From Pristionchus mayeri (Eukaryota; Nematoda; Chromadorea; Rhabditida; Neodiplogasteridae), in NCBI GenBank assembly GCA_036245805.1, contig BTRK01000002.1, positions 23,801,067 to 23,865,066 on the forward strand: 64,000 nt of DNA, written 5' to 3'. This document shows positions 22,581-33,355 of the stretch, piece after piece (position 1 is the stretch's first letter; each line of letters opens with the position of its first letter). The notes under the pieces were generated by a model. It searched no databases and was not told where the DNA came from. It was given only the letters and a program-made list of their open reading frames with translations. The position numbers were made by a program, and so were the translations under genes.

Positions 22581-25147
22581 CTACTCACTCTTAGCCTTCT
22601 CTCCCTTCTTCCCGAATATCTTCTTGAGAAGGATATAGAGGAGGAGGAGAGCGAGACCGAAGGAGATGAGAACGAGGAAGAGGACGACGTCGATGTTGTG
22701 ATACGCGATGGAAGACATGTCGTGAGATTGAGGACGGAGGGCAGAGGAGGGACCTGAGAGGGAGTTGATCAGGGGTGAGTCATAGTTCTCAATCCTACCG
22801 AACTCCGCAGCGAATTCGGTGTACTTCACCAGTTGTTGCTTAGAGGAGAAGGGTTTCTTAGAGAGCATCGCTGCGATTCTCTTCGCGTTCTTACGGTATC
22901 TGCAATGGAGAACGAATTAAATCTCTAGAGTGAACGGGCAGAGTTTTCATCTGCGTGTCTTCTCACTTCTCATTCTCCAGTAGTTCCCTCAGGACGGCAG
23001 TCAATTTCACGGCATCTCCCAATTCGCCCTTTTCAATCGCCTGAAAACACATACTTGATTTGTTTCTCCGCAATCGGATTCACTCACGATTCCGAGTTCA
23101 TTGTGGTGCATCATTCCGGCGTTTCTCGGCTGATCTCCGAAGAAGGGAATGAAAACACCGGGAACTCCTCTCATCGCAGTCTCTTGAGTAGATCCCATCC
23201 CTCCATGAGTGATGAACACAGCGAGGTTAGGATGGTCTGAACGATGTGATAACTCCTTTCGTATTTCAATCAATCAATAGTGGGTGTTGTTAGGTACTCA
23301 CTGAGGATGTCCACTTGAGGCTGCCACTTGGCGAGGTGGAGATTCTTCACTTTCGCTGCTTCTCCCTTCGCAAATTCGTCGTCCTTCTCGTACTTCCAGA
23401 TGAAAGTGATCTCGGGGAAGGACGAAATCGTCTGAAAAAAATCTTTAAAAAAATTTCCAGTACTAATGCAATGGTCATGCACAGTATTGCGCGTTTTTCT
23501 AATCTATGAAATGTGTTCGTGCAATGTAGTGAAATGTGTGCCTTGTTTGTATTGCAAAGTGTTGTTTCGAACTGGTGATTTCTCGTCAAACCTTGAGCAT
23601 ATTCCTCTTCACTTCAATGGGCAGCATGTAACTCTGCACGACGGAACCGAAGGAGATGAGAACAGCACGAGGACGAGAGGAGAGGATACCACTCCACTTC
23701 TAGAAATGAACTCCATTTAGATCTCAGTTTTCGAACCTCATTCTTTCAATGGTAAGAAAAGTAGGCAATGGCAAGACTAGTAGGTAGCCTTCAATGGTAA
23801 GACTAGTAGGTAGCCTACCTCATCAAGGGGTTTGGGATCCTTCGCATTGAGTCCCCCGATGGGAATGACTCTCGTGAGGGTGGGAACCGCAAAGTCGATC
23901 AGTGGTTCGGAGTTCGTGAAGACGTAAGCAGAGTGGGAAGAAAGCTTCTGCAATGAAACTCTTCTTCCCATCCAAACAAAGGAAATCTCACCACGAAATC
24001 GGGGAATTCTTTTCCAAATTTGTTCTTGAAGACTGCTTCCACCTGAATTAGCTCTATACGCCACCATTATCACTCTATTCGCACCTTTGTTCTCGTGTCG
24101 TGGAAGAAAATGTTGATGAGGAATTCAGCGTAGATGTTCTTAATTCTGCTCCACATCGAATGAACATTGAGATGTGTCATGTAGGAACCTGTGATTGGAT
24201 AATATAAATATCAATAATTCCATTGATGAAGTATGAAATGTGTACCTGGATTGTAGCTGAGACTCCTGGGCACTCCAAACTCCTCATACTCGTGGTTCAT
24301 AATCTCCGTGGCACTCGCTCCGATGTAAGCACGAGGTTTGATGAGATGGCTGATACCTGAGTGAGGATGAAGAGATAGAGAAGAGAGATGAATGACCTAC
24401 CCAGTCCACACATATCGAAGTGTTCCGAGATCATCACATCAAACGTCTCCGCTCGCAATTTATCGATCAGACCGGGCTCATCCAGCGTCTGAAATCATCT
24501 TCGTCTAGTATTGTAAAAGGTGGAGCGTGTTACCTTTTCGCAGGTGTAGGAGAACACTTTGCCGAGATATCTTCCGACCTGAATTCGTTATCATCTTGTT
24601 AGAAGATAGATATGGCGAAGAAATAATATATGAAACAGAAGAGTGAACTGACAAATAGCTGTGCCAGAATGGAGAAGCTGTCCATCGAGTAGAAGTCCAT
24701 GTCCTGCCTCGTAGCTTTCGCCTCCTCCTCGAAATGTTTCCGTTTTCTACCATTTGACCAGCAACAGACTGGGGAAATATAAGTGTCAATAATGGAAAAC
24801 TGACGACTGCTCTGGGGTCTTGCTGGACGTGGATGACCTTCGACTTGGTCGTTCCATCGGGGACTGTCTCGTCCAGGATGGGAACCAGAGATGTCTGTAA
24901 GCGAATATCCATGATAGAGGGAAGAAGCGCACAACAACAGCTTTAGTCGAGTGTAGTTCGAGCTTTTGATCAGCAAGATAGTGATAAAATGAGGACTGAC
25001 CACTTCGTGTCCTGCCTCTGCGAGAATATCGGCGATCCTTCCCATGAAATAGGAGTGGGAATGGCCATACTTGGAATTGTACACGAGTATCTTGTAGGCA
25101 TCGGAGAAGGAAAGAGCGAAGAGGAAGAGGGGAAGGAGCAACCGCAT
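22581..25147 (-). CDS. UDP-glycosyltransferase (UGT), copy 1
   Basis: UGTs join sugar from UDP-glucose or UDP-glucuronate to lipophilic compounds in the ER lumen. A signal peptide ([17 protein letters not shown]) at 25147 is followed by [20 protein letters not shown]. Exons then run through [65 protein letters not shown], the donor-binding signature [16 protein letters not shown] ... [14 protein letters not shown], and [19 protein letters not shown]. The C-terminus has one membrane helix ([20 protein letters not shown]) and a Lys-rich cytosolic tail with a KxKxx-type ER signal. About 14 exons, all phases that I checked consistent; looks intact. Paralogue of 29859-32140. Confidence 0.9.
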
Positions 25148-27098
25148 GGTTTACCTGCAGGGGAGGGAATGAGCACGGATGTAACCATGTAAAGAGAACG
25201 AAGGAGGATCACGAATGAAGAAGAGAAGGAGGAGCTATTCCAGTGGGTACGAAAGGGGTGATAGGCTTCCATGCAGAGATCGAGAGATCGCGAGTGGCAA
25301 TGAGAACTGAATGGTAGAGCACCAAACCAAAGAACGCAAAAGCACAACTTTAGCGAGTAAACAGAGAAGAAAGGGAAAAGATGACATTGTATCAAAGCGT
25401 TTCATCACAATACTGATATGATGGAAAGACGAGCATGGCAATAGAAATAGAAACAACTACGAACAGAAAGAATGGTTGAGGTGGAAAGAGGGAAATAATG
25501 GCGAGGGGAAGGTTGGTTGATCGGCCGAGTGTGATTTTGCTCTGCATCATGCGTCTGTTCTCATTTCTCTCCCCTCTCTCTCCTTCCTCTCTTTATACCC
25601 TCTCGAATGTGTGCTTTCCGAGTGTCTATCGTGTGTCTGCTGTGTAGGCAACGAGGCACACTCTTGTCATCCATTCTCCCCTCTCTCCAGATAATCGTGA
25701 ATCTTCGATCTACGGCACAGAGTGCGACGGTTAGGGATCGATCCGAGAGAGAATGATTGGCAACAGTAGTGTCCCATTGGAGGACAAATGGAACACTGAA
25801 AGAGAACCTCTGTATGCATTCGGTGCTCAGCAATAAATACGCTAACTACATCGAAGATATTGTAAATTGGGCACTAGGTCGGATGAGAACTATTGCGTCA
25901 TTTGATATGTCAAAGGCGCCATTACGAAATATTCTCATCAGACCTAGTGCAGTAAATTATAATAATTTCTAAACACCTAACTGGTTCTCGCTCGAGTCTT
26001 CCTTCGAAGTTTCCTAAGTGCTCCCGCTAATCTTATCTCCAGTCCATTTTCCCCCATAATGTTTGTCTCAACTTTCTACTCTCCATTCCTACTTGGTTTG
26101 GCTGTTTTCCATCTCCTTTCGGTGTCTCACTGCGAGTTTGCACTTCATTCCACTTTCTGAAGTTCCCGGATTCTCAGATTTCTGCGCCTCTAAGCCCTCT
26201 TTGTGCAAAAATCTTGGGAGAAGCGGTGGGCAATATTTGTCTTTATAGTTCGTATTTATAAGTGACGCATTGATGTGAAATCGGGTAATTTCTGTCTTCT
26301 CCCTTGAGTCGTGTCTCCATAATTCATTGTATCGCCTGCCCCACCTATTGTTCTTCTCGAGAAGGAGAAGACGACTCATACTAAGTGGAAGGGGGCTCAC
26401 GCCTACAAAAAGACAATTGGGGAAGGAAGCACGGGGCTGCTCTTCCCTACCATTCTAACACTAAACACATTGCTCCCCAATTCTGTTTTCTGCAAATCAA
26501 CTGATTCTATTTTCTTCAATCCAATTCTGCATTTCAGCCCCGCCATTGTTGGAATCCTAGACTCAATTGACTTTCGTTGATCACCCGCCTACTCCATATT
26601 TGCCCCACCTATCCAATTCCATAGTAAAAGTGCTTCTCAATGACTGAGCGTGGTCTTTTATCGCAACCACAAGTAGTCATAGTTGAGTGTCTCTCGCTTG
26701 GTTCGTAATTTGTTTGAATTTCACTCATATCGACCAAATCTCCGTAGACTTTCTCGCATTAGAACTGTTAAGCTGGCCAAACATCCCTTATTGTGACGGG
26801 GAAACAACCGTGAAATCCACCTCCTACACCTCCCTTTTTCAGCATGCCGCTTTCTCATTTATCCCCACTTCCATCCATTTTTCCTCTTTCAGTAAGCAAA
26901 CAGTCTCAAGAATGGTACAAGAGACGCTTTCCCTTCTCAGCCTTTCTTATTTTCTCCTTCTTTTTTGGTCTCTAATTAGCTGTTCTTCGATGGTTCTCAT
27001 GGAAGAGAGAAACAATCATTTCACGCCTCATCACTCCTCTTCTCCATTTCGTTTTCCCTTCTTCGTCCTCTTTGACCTTTCGATTGCTTACTGCCCAG
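25148..27098. other. Divergent promoter region between UGT copy 1 and the channel gene
   Basis: The genes on each side point away from each other, so both promoters should lie here. A small palindromic MITE is at 25870-25950. Long pyrimidine-rich tracts between 26680 and 27060 give a long open frame without motifs. No other gene seen. Confidence 0.4.
25870..25950. mobile_element. Palindromic mini-MITE, copy 1
   Basis: Ends GGCACTAGGTC and GACCTAGTGC are inverted, followed inwards by ATGAGAACTAT and its mirror ATATTCTCAT. The centre holds TGATATGTCAAAGG. Related to 36274-36363. Confidence 0.65.
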
Positions 27099-29740
27099 AT
27101 GCTCCTTCCATGGTTGTTCTTCTCCTTCTCCTCTCTCTCATCATCCTCCCTCATCTCTCAGAAGATCGACGTCAACTATGATAAGAGAGAACCACCACAG
27201 GTGAGAATTCTCATAACCTCGTGGACTCACTCAAACTCAAACCTATCTTTGGTAATTAAAACTCATGTGCACACTAGAATCACTTGGTCTGAATATTTCA
27301 TAAAAGGTGGAAACAATCTTCAGGATTTCACGGGTACGATACTCAACGTGACCCTCCGACTGGAAGAACTTTCGCTCGTTCGAGTCGTGAGAATTGACTC
27401 GTTCTCGAACAATAGATAAATTTAATTTCAGAATGATGACCGCACAATTTCGTGGATCCTTGCATACAAGATGGTTTGTGTCTTCCATTTTTTTTTATTT
27501 CTCACTCACTTCGAACTTCACCCCTTCATTCTTCTTCGCGAAAATCAGCTTTGAGAAACCGGTTCATGGGTGTATGTGATTGTGATATTTTTACTTGATT
27601 CCATGCGTCCGATGTTTACTTATCTTCTCTGGTTTCTTCCAGCCAGTAGGTGGACAACTCCCCACCCACTGGTCAAGATACTGGTTGACCGATGGACTGA
27701 GCATATGCTAACCACTGGTTAACCAGTTCCCTGACCTGTGGTCAACCAGTATCCTGACCAGGGGGTGGGGAGCTGCCCACCTACTGGTTGGAGGAAACCA
27801 GAGTTGTTTTACTGGATCTCTCGTTGATCTCTCCCTTCAGTCATGGCACGACGATCGTCTTCGATTCTCGACGAAGACATGGAGTGGTCAGAATCGCTTC
27901 TTCATGCCTTCTTCCCATCTTTGGCTGCCTAGAATCGCCATGGGCAATGCGTGAGTGGGTGGAGGAGAGTGGAGAGGAAGGGGAGGGGCAAAAAAAAGAA
28001 CCTTCGGGGGCTATGAACCATTACGTCTTGTTACATTGTTCTTGTATTTGAAAACAATTTCCATTTTTTTTCAATTTTCGATTCCTGCAATTGAGTAATG
28101 ACTTTTTACTTGCAGTCTTACTCATCGTCGAATCGGCAGCGAGACCACACAAGACGCGACTATCCACTCTGATGGAAGAATCACAATGAGGTCAGAGACA
28201 GTCTATTTTAATTTCCCATCATTGAACATCGTTATCACATTTGAAGATTTCGCCCTTTCCAGATCGAAATTCTACGTGGAAACATCGTGCGGTATGAATA
28301 TGTTCAAGTAATCTATTTCCCTTGCCATTGATACATACATTCATTGCAAAAATGGTTCTAGAATGAGAAAAAACCTGATCATCCCCTTCAGTTTTCCCTT
28401 CGACGAGCACGATTGTCCTCTCACCTTCATCTCTTCCACTCTACCCACGTCATTCATGGATATCCATCCAGAGATCAAAGTTCATCGACGAGATGAGGTA
28501 CGGGACTCAATGATGGACCTGTTTATGTGTGATGATTTCAGGCGTTCGAGGACTTCTCAATGGGAGAGATAAATCTGGAACAAAACAACGTCCAGAGGGG
28601 AAGGGATGAGTTCAAGGAGGTTGATACCATTACCCCCACTTTCCATAGAAGACAAGGAGCCGAGAACAATGTTATCTACCTCATTCTGACAAATTCTTTC
28701 CGTACAGATCCGATTCGTTGCCCATCTCTCTCGTCATTCCTCTTCCATCACAATCACAGTGATCATCCCCGTCTCTTTCCTCGTCGCTCTCCTCCTTTCA
28801 CTCCATCACTCGAGAGCATTCCAAGGAGATGAAGAGAGTATCGATAAGGTAAGGAACTGATGTATTGGGGGGATAAGAATTACGACGTTAGTGGCTGAAG
28901 ACAATAATCTGGAGATGAAGTGTCATTTCGCAGTCAACTCTGATCACATCGACATTCCTCGTCGTCTTCCTCCTCTCTTCTCTTCTCGCTTTCTTCGTTC
29001 CGCGAGGACCCATCATATCACTCATTGGTAGCCTTTTAACGATAGATTTTGCATCCAGCCTCACCTATATTTTAGGATATCTTCTTCTTGGTCAACTTTC
29101 ATTAGTTATCTTCTCACTCGTTCTTTCAATAGCCTCAGCAAGCAGGATATCGAGGTGGTATCAATGTTCGATCAATAATTTATTCCAATTATATTCTCTC
29201 AAACCCTCAGAAGGCCATGCAAGTCGGGTCCTCCAAGTTTCCTCTACCGACTGGGCTGTCTGCAGCAGCCTCATCACTTGCTCAGAGTTCGATTGGATGA
29301 GACGGAGAAGATTATCGAGTAGGCACTTAAAAATTAGATTCTAAGAGTCGTGAAACAGTTATCATTGCACTAATCATCAACTGATCATAGCAGAATGTCG
29401 AGTCCATCCGAGATCTCGAACGGAACTTCGGCTCATACTCGAACATGCAGTGAGAAGAGGAGAGAACGATTGAGGGAACAGGAGTGGGCAAAGGTTCGCT
29501 ACATGATTATCAAGATTCTGTTGGTATATGTACATTACAATGCTGTCTTAGATGCTGTCTTTTTTTTTCCTATTCATGAGCCAGTGTTTCAATGTTTCCC
29601 TTTCCGATCCATCGTCGATTGAGTCTCCTCTTGCTCATTCTACTCGAGTTATTCAATCTCTTCATGATTCTTCTCTTTTTCTCCATCTCATCTCGACCCA
29701 CTCCAGCAAGGATAAACTACAACTGATACGGTGCTCTTAA
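27099..29740 (+). CDS. Cys-loop ligand-gated ion channel subunit, divergent
   Basis: Pentameric neurotransmitter-gated channel subunit. ATG at 27099 gives a signal peptide (MLLPWLFFSFSS). Exons then read NVTLRLEELSLV, DDRTISWILAYKM, SWHDDRLRFSTKTW with PSSHLWLPRIA, IHSDGRITMRSET, KFYVETSCGMNMF, FPFDEHDCPLTF (exactly 13 residues between the two loop cysteines), TVIIPVSFLVALLLSLHH (M1), LITSTFLVVFLLSSLLAFF (M2), LLLGQLSLVIFSLVLSIA (M3), REQEWAK, and LSLLLLILLELFNLFMILLF (M4). M2 lacks the usual PAR-type entrance, and the M3-M4 loop is short. The final splice before M4 is unclear because phases clash near a T-run at 29560. A foldback repeat occupies one intron. It lies between two UGT genes on the opposite strand. 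Confidence 0.8.
27627..27803. mobile_element. Foldback MITE-like element in a channel-gene intron
   Basis: A 177-bp near-perfect inverted repeat. Arms of about 70 bases start CTCTGGTTTC and carry CCAGTAGGTGG, CCCCACCC, CTGGTCA and ATACTGGTTGACC. No coding capacity. It lies just before the exon that encodes SWHDDRLRF. Confidence 0.8.
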
Positions 29741-29858
29741 TTCACTCATCTTTCGATTCTCACTTCGGGTTATTCACATCTCTTTATCACTTATTGCACA
29801 ATTGTATCAAATAAACATATGTCAATGGAGTATGAATTTCCTAAACATTTCCACTTTT

Positions 29859-32140
29859 CTATTCCTCCTTCTGCTTTCGCTGTGTTACTTTTCTCGCAAG
29901 GAAGATGCATATTTTGACAGAAACGTATGAGAATGCTGCTAGCACAATGATGATAAAAAGGACGATATCCAGATTGTGGTATTCAATGAATGACATATCG
30001 ATCGATTGGGGACGGAGCGCAGAGGAGGGACCTGATTACATTTGGTTACTCGTTCCATAGTTCCTGATTCTCCTTTTTTTAGAAAAAGAATCTCACCAAA
30101 TTCAGCGGCGAATTCGACAGTCTTGATCAGTTGTTCCTTCGAAGAGAACGGCTTGCGTGCCAACATTTTCGAAATGCGCTGAGCGTTTTCACGGTACCTG
30201 AAATTGTTAAATTATGATTGAATATTTAATCTACTCGCCTTTTGTCTTCCAGAACTTCTCTAATCACAGCGGCAAATTTCTCATCGTTCACAAGGTCGAA
30301 TTTATTGAAGACCTGAAGAAGAAATATCTTTGGGGCATATCATTGTCGTGTTTCACCTTTCCAAACCCGTTGTACTCCATCATTCCCGCATTTCTGGGCT
30401 GATCGCCAAATACCGGAATGAAAATACCTGAACATCCGTCTATTTGTGAGTTGGAATGGATGAGGATACCGGGTACTCCTCTGAGAGCAGTCTCTTGGGT
30501 CGATCCCATTCCACCGTGAGTTATAAAGAGTGCGAGATTCGGGTGACCTGAAGCACAAGGGCAATTTAAAGTTAGAGTAACTCTTCTAACTGAGAATATC
30601 GACTTGTGGCATCCACTTCGTGAGTACGAGATGGGGAAGATTCGATGCGTGTTCCTTGATGAAGTCATCGTCGGGATTCTCGTACTTCCAGACGAATGTG
30701 ATCGACGGGAATTTAGCTATAGTCTGTGTTAATTGTACTCTTGCTTCGTCAATGATGTCATCCTCACCCTCACAATACCCATCCTCATATCCTCAGGAAT
30801 AGTGACACTCTTGGCGACGGATCCGAATGAGAGCAGGACGACTTTCGATCGACGTGTCATCACTCCTTCCCAGTACTACAAGGAATTTTTTCTTTACCGG
30901 TTGCAGTTGATCGAATTATCATCGAAGCATCATCGTCTACATGGAGAACACATTAAATGCGCTTACCTCATCAAGAGCTTTCGGGTTCTTTGCTCCGATG
31001 CCAGGGATATCGACTACTCTCGCAGTGGTCGGTGCAGCGAAGTCCAAGAGAGGCTCGGAGTTCGTGAAGACGTAAGCGACGTTGGCAGACTGCTCCTGAT
31101 GAGGATTCGAGATGAGCAGAGGATCCCAAATAATTAGAATACACAACGTACGGCGATAGTGGGATAATCAGGCCCGAATGCTTCCTTGAGTGCTTGATTG
31201 ACGGATCTCCTCGAGAAGTAAAATGCAGCCTGGCCCATCCAAGCACCGTAGATGTTACGAAGACGAGAGAAGAAGGAATGAACGTCGAGGTGAGAGGTGA
31301 AGGCAACTCGAATTCATTGATTGTTGAAATATAATACTGATGAACATACATGGTCTGTAGCTGAATGCGGGTTCCACTCCGAATTCTTGGAATTGCTGGG
31401 CGAAAATAGCAGAGGCTGAAGTGCCGATGACTGCCTTTGCCTTGATCGCCTCGGAGAGACCTGAGAACACGAAGACATATCATTGCATTAACGTTTACTC
31501 GTATTATGTATCGACCAACCGATTCCACAGACGTCAAAGTTCTCTGAGATGTATACATCAAATTTCTCGTCTCTCAACCTCTCGATAAGCCCCGGTTCGG
31601 CGATAACTTTCTTGCAGGTTGTGGAGAAGGATCGACCGAGCATCGGTCCCATCTGGAATATAAGAATATTGAAACTATGTACGGTATCGGATAAATCGAT
31701 AATATTAGTTTACAATAATAGGCAAGAGGGGATTCATCGATCCAGTAGTGAACATGCTCATCGGAGGTTTCTTCGCTTTCTCTTCGTATCTAAATGCAAA
31801 ACAAATTACAATTAAGTGTAATGTGATTACTGACCCCTTCTTGATCACTGGATCTGGTTCTACATAGATTTTGTGAGACTTCTCGGTGCCATCTCTCACA
31901 GTGGCATCCATAATGGGAATCAGAGAGGTCTGAGGAAGAATTTAAGGTGAGCTGAAGCGTAAATAGATCTCTTCTTACGACGTTGTGTCCTGCCTCAGCA
32001 AGAGTATCGGCGATCATTCCAAGGAAATTGGAGTGAGAGTGGCCATATTTCGAGTTGTAGACGAGGATCTTGTAGGATTCGCAGTAGAAAAAAGAAAAGA
32101 TTATGAGAAGAATGAGTTGAAGACGCATCTGAATCGCCAT
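29859..32140 (-). CDS. UDP-glycosyltransferase (UGT), copy 2
   Basis: Paralogue of the UGT at 22581-25147. Start MAIQMRLQLILL at 32140 (or the second Met at 32128) gives a signal peptide, followed by [20 protein letters not shown]. Later blocks: [57 protein letters not shown] with [27 protein letters not shown], and SALRPQSIDMSF. The C-terminal helix (DIVLFIIIVLAAFSYVSV) is followed by a basic tail ending KQKEE at 29859. About 13 exons; no disabling change noticed. Some introns differ in length and place from copy 1, so the duplication is not very recent. Likely detoxification or small-molecule conjugation. Confidence 0.88.
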
Positions 32141-33355
32141 TGTATCATAGATATAACCGAAGGAGAGGGAGAAAAAGGAAAAGGAAAGGCGATAGTTTGA
32201 TGTTTCGTCAATATCAACACCTTATATTCCCTCTGTTTATCTTTCCCCACACTCATTGTGCCATTCCCTGCACATTTGAGACGCAAAATAGGCGTGTTTT
32301 AAGAGTGAGAGAAAGGATTGAAGAGATGCAGAGAAAGGGAGAGGAGGAGGAGGTCGCGTTTCGCAAGAGAATTGTTCTTGATATGCGCAACTAGTGTAGT
32401 ATAGAGGAGGAGTAATCCCGTCATCTGCTCCATCGTGAGATCGAGAAAACCCGAATGAGTGAGTGACAGCACCTTGATGAAACATTAAGTTAGGGTTCGG
32501 GCCATCATTGCATGTGTAGTACTCATCATCACATACTCTGTTCTGGATTCCCTTCACCTTCGTGGAGTGGAATCCCGAGCAGAGTATGTACAGAGTGAGA
32601 GAGTATGCACAGGGATTTTAAAAGGGAACCGATGTTACCGGGTGTGTTCGTCAAGGGATAAGTTGCTTTTTAAAAAAATAGATGGATTAATCATAGCAGG
32701 TGGTACGAGGAGGGCCGCCTCACTTTTGGGAAGGACCCGTTCCTAGTGGTCCTCGTTGTTGTTTAGACGAGGAGGTGCACCGGCCCGATACCACCTTTAT
32801 GAGTTAGCCTGGTGCGCCCCTCATCTCTTTGCCCCTGCTCACTCTATTCCCTTGAAGATCTGAACTGAAGGATAAACCCTTCCCCTCCCCCTTGCTAGCC
32901 ACACAAAATTGATTGAAAATAGGCTGACTGATAGCCAATAAAGGAGGAACAACTTAGTTGAGTGCGTTGCGAGTCGTACTCATGGCGAAGATCGAAATAG
33001 CTACATATTTATTGATCCAACAACCTATCTCTTGAGTGCGAAGATGATAAAACAAATTCTTTGTAAACATGGTAATCAATAGACCTATAGGAAACCCGAT
33101 TACATTAGAACGAGAAATAAGGATGCGATGAGCAACGAGATATGGAAAACAGATACACGAATAACACGACGAGAAACAATGGGTCAGATGCCTATGAGAA
33201 GGGAGACTCGCTGGTGGACCAGTCGAAAGGGCGGAGAATCTCGTGCAGTTTCGCTACCTATAATTGATATTTTTTTCACAGTAGAAAATCTTTCTGTGAA
33301 CCTATCATGCACATTTGCGACCTAACGCAAGTCGCCCCTCCGACTGATCCCACAA
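32141..33355. other. Intergenic; one strong hairpin
   Basis: No splice-supported exon. The stretch holds the UGT copy 2 promoter and a GC-rich hairpin at 32699-32795. Confidence 0.4.
32699..32795. repeat. GC-rich inverted repeat, possible structured RNA or repeat remnant
   Basis: GGTGGTACGAGGAGGGCCG pairs imperfectly with CGGCCCGATACCACC 80 bases on, with a smaller inner pairing of AGGACC with GGTCCT. Not recognised as a known RNA. Confidence 0.4.

Noticed and set aside
27072..27101. Channel gene start at 27072
   Set aside because: The codon there is TTG, not ATG; the first ATG of the frame is 27099 and gives the signal peptide.
26687..27181. 164-codon plus-strand frame upstream of the channel gene
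   Set aside because: Pyrimidine-tract frame without motifs; the channel start at 27099 lies in a different frame with a good signal peptide.
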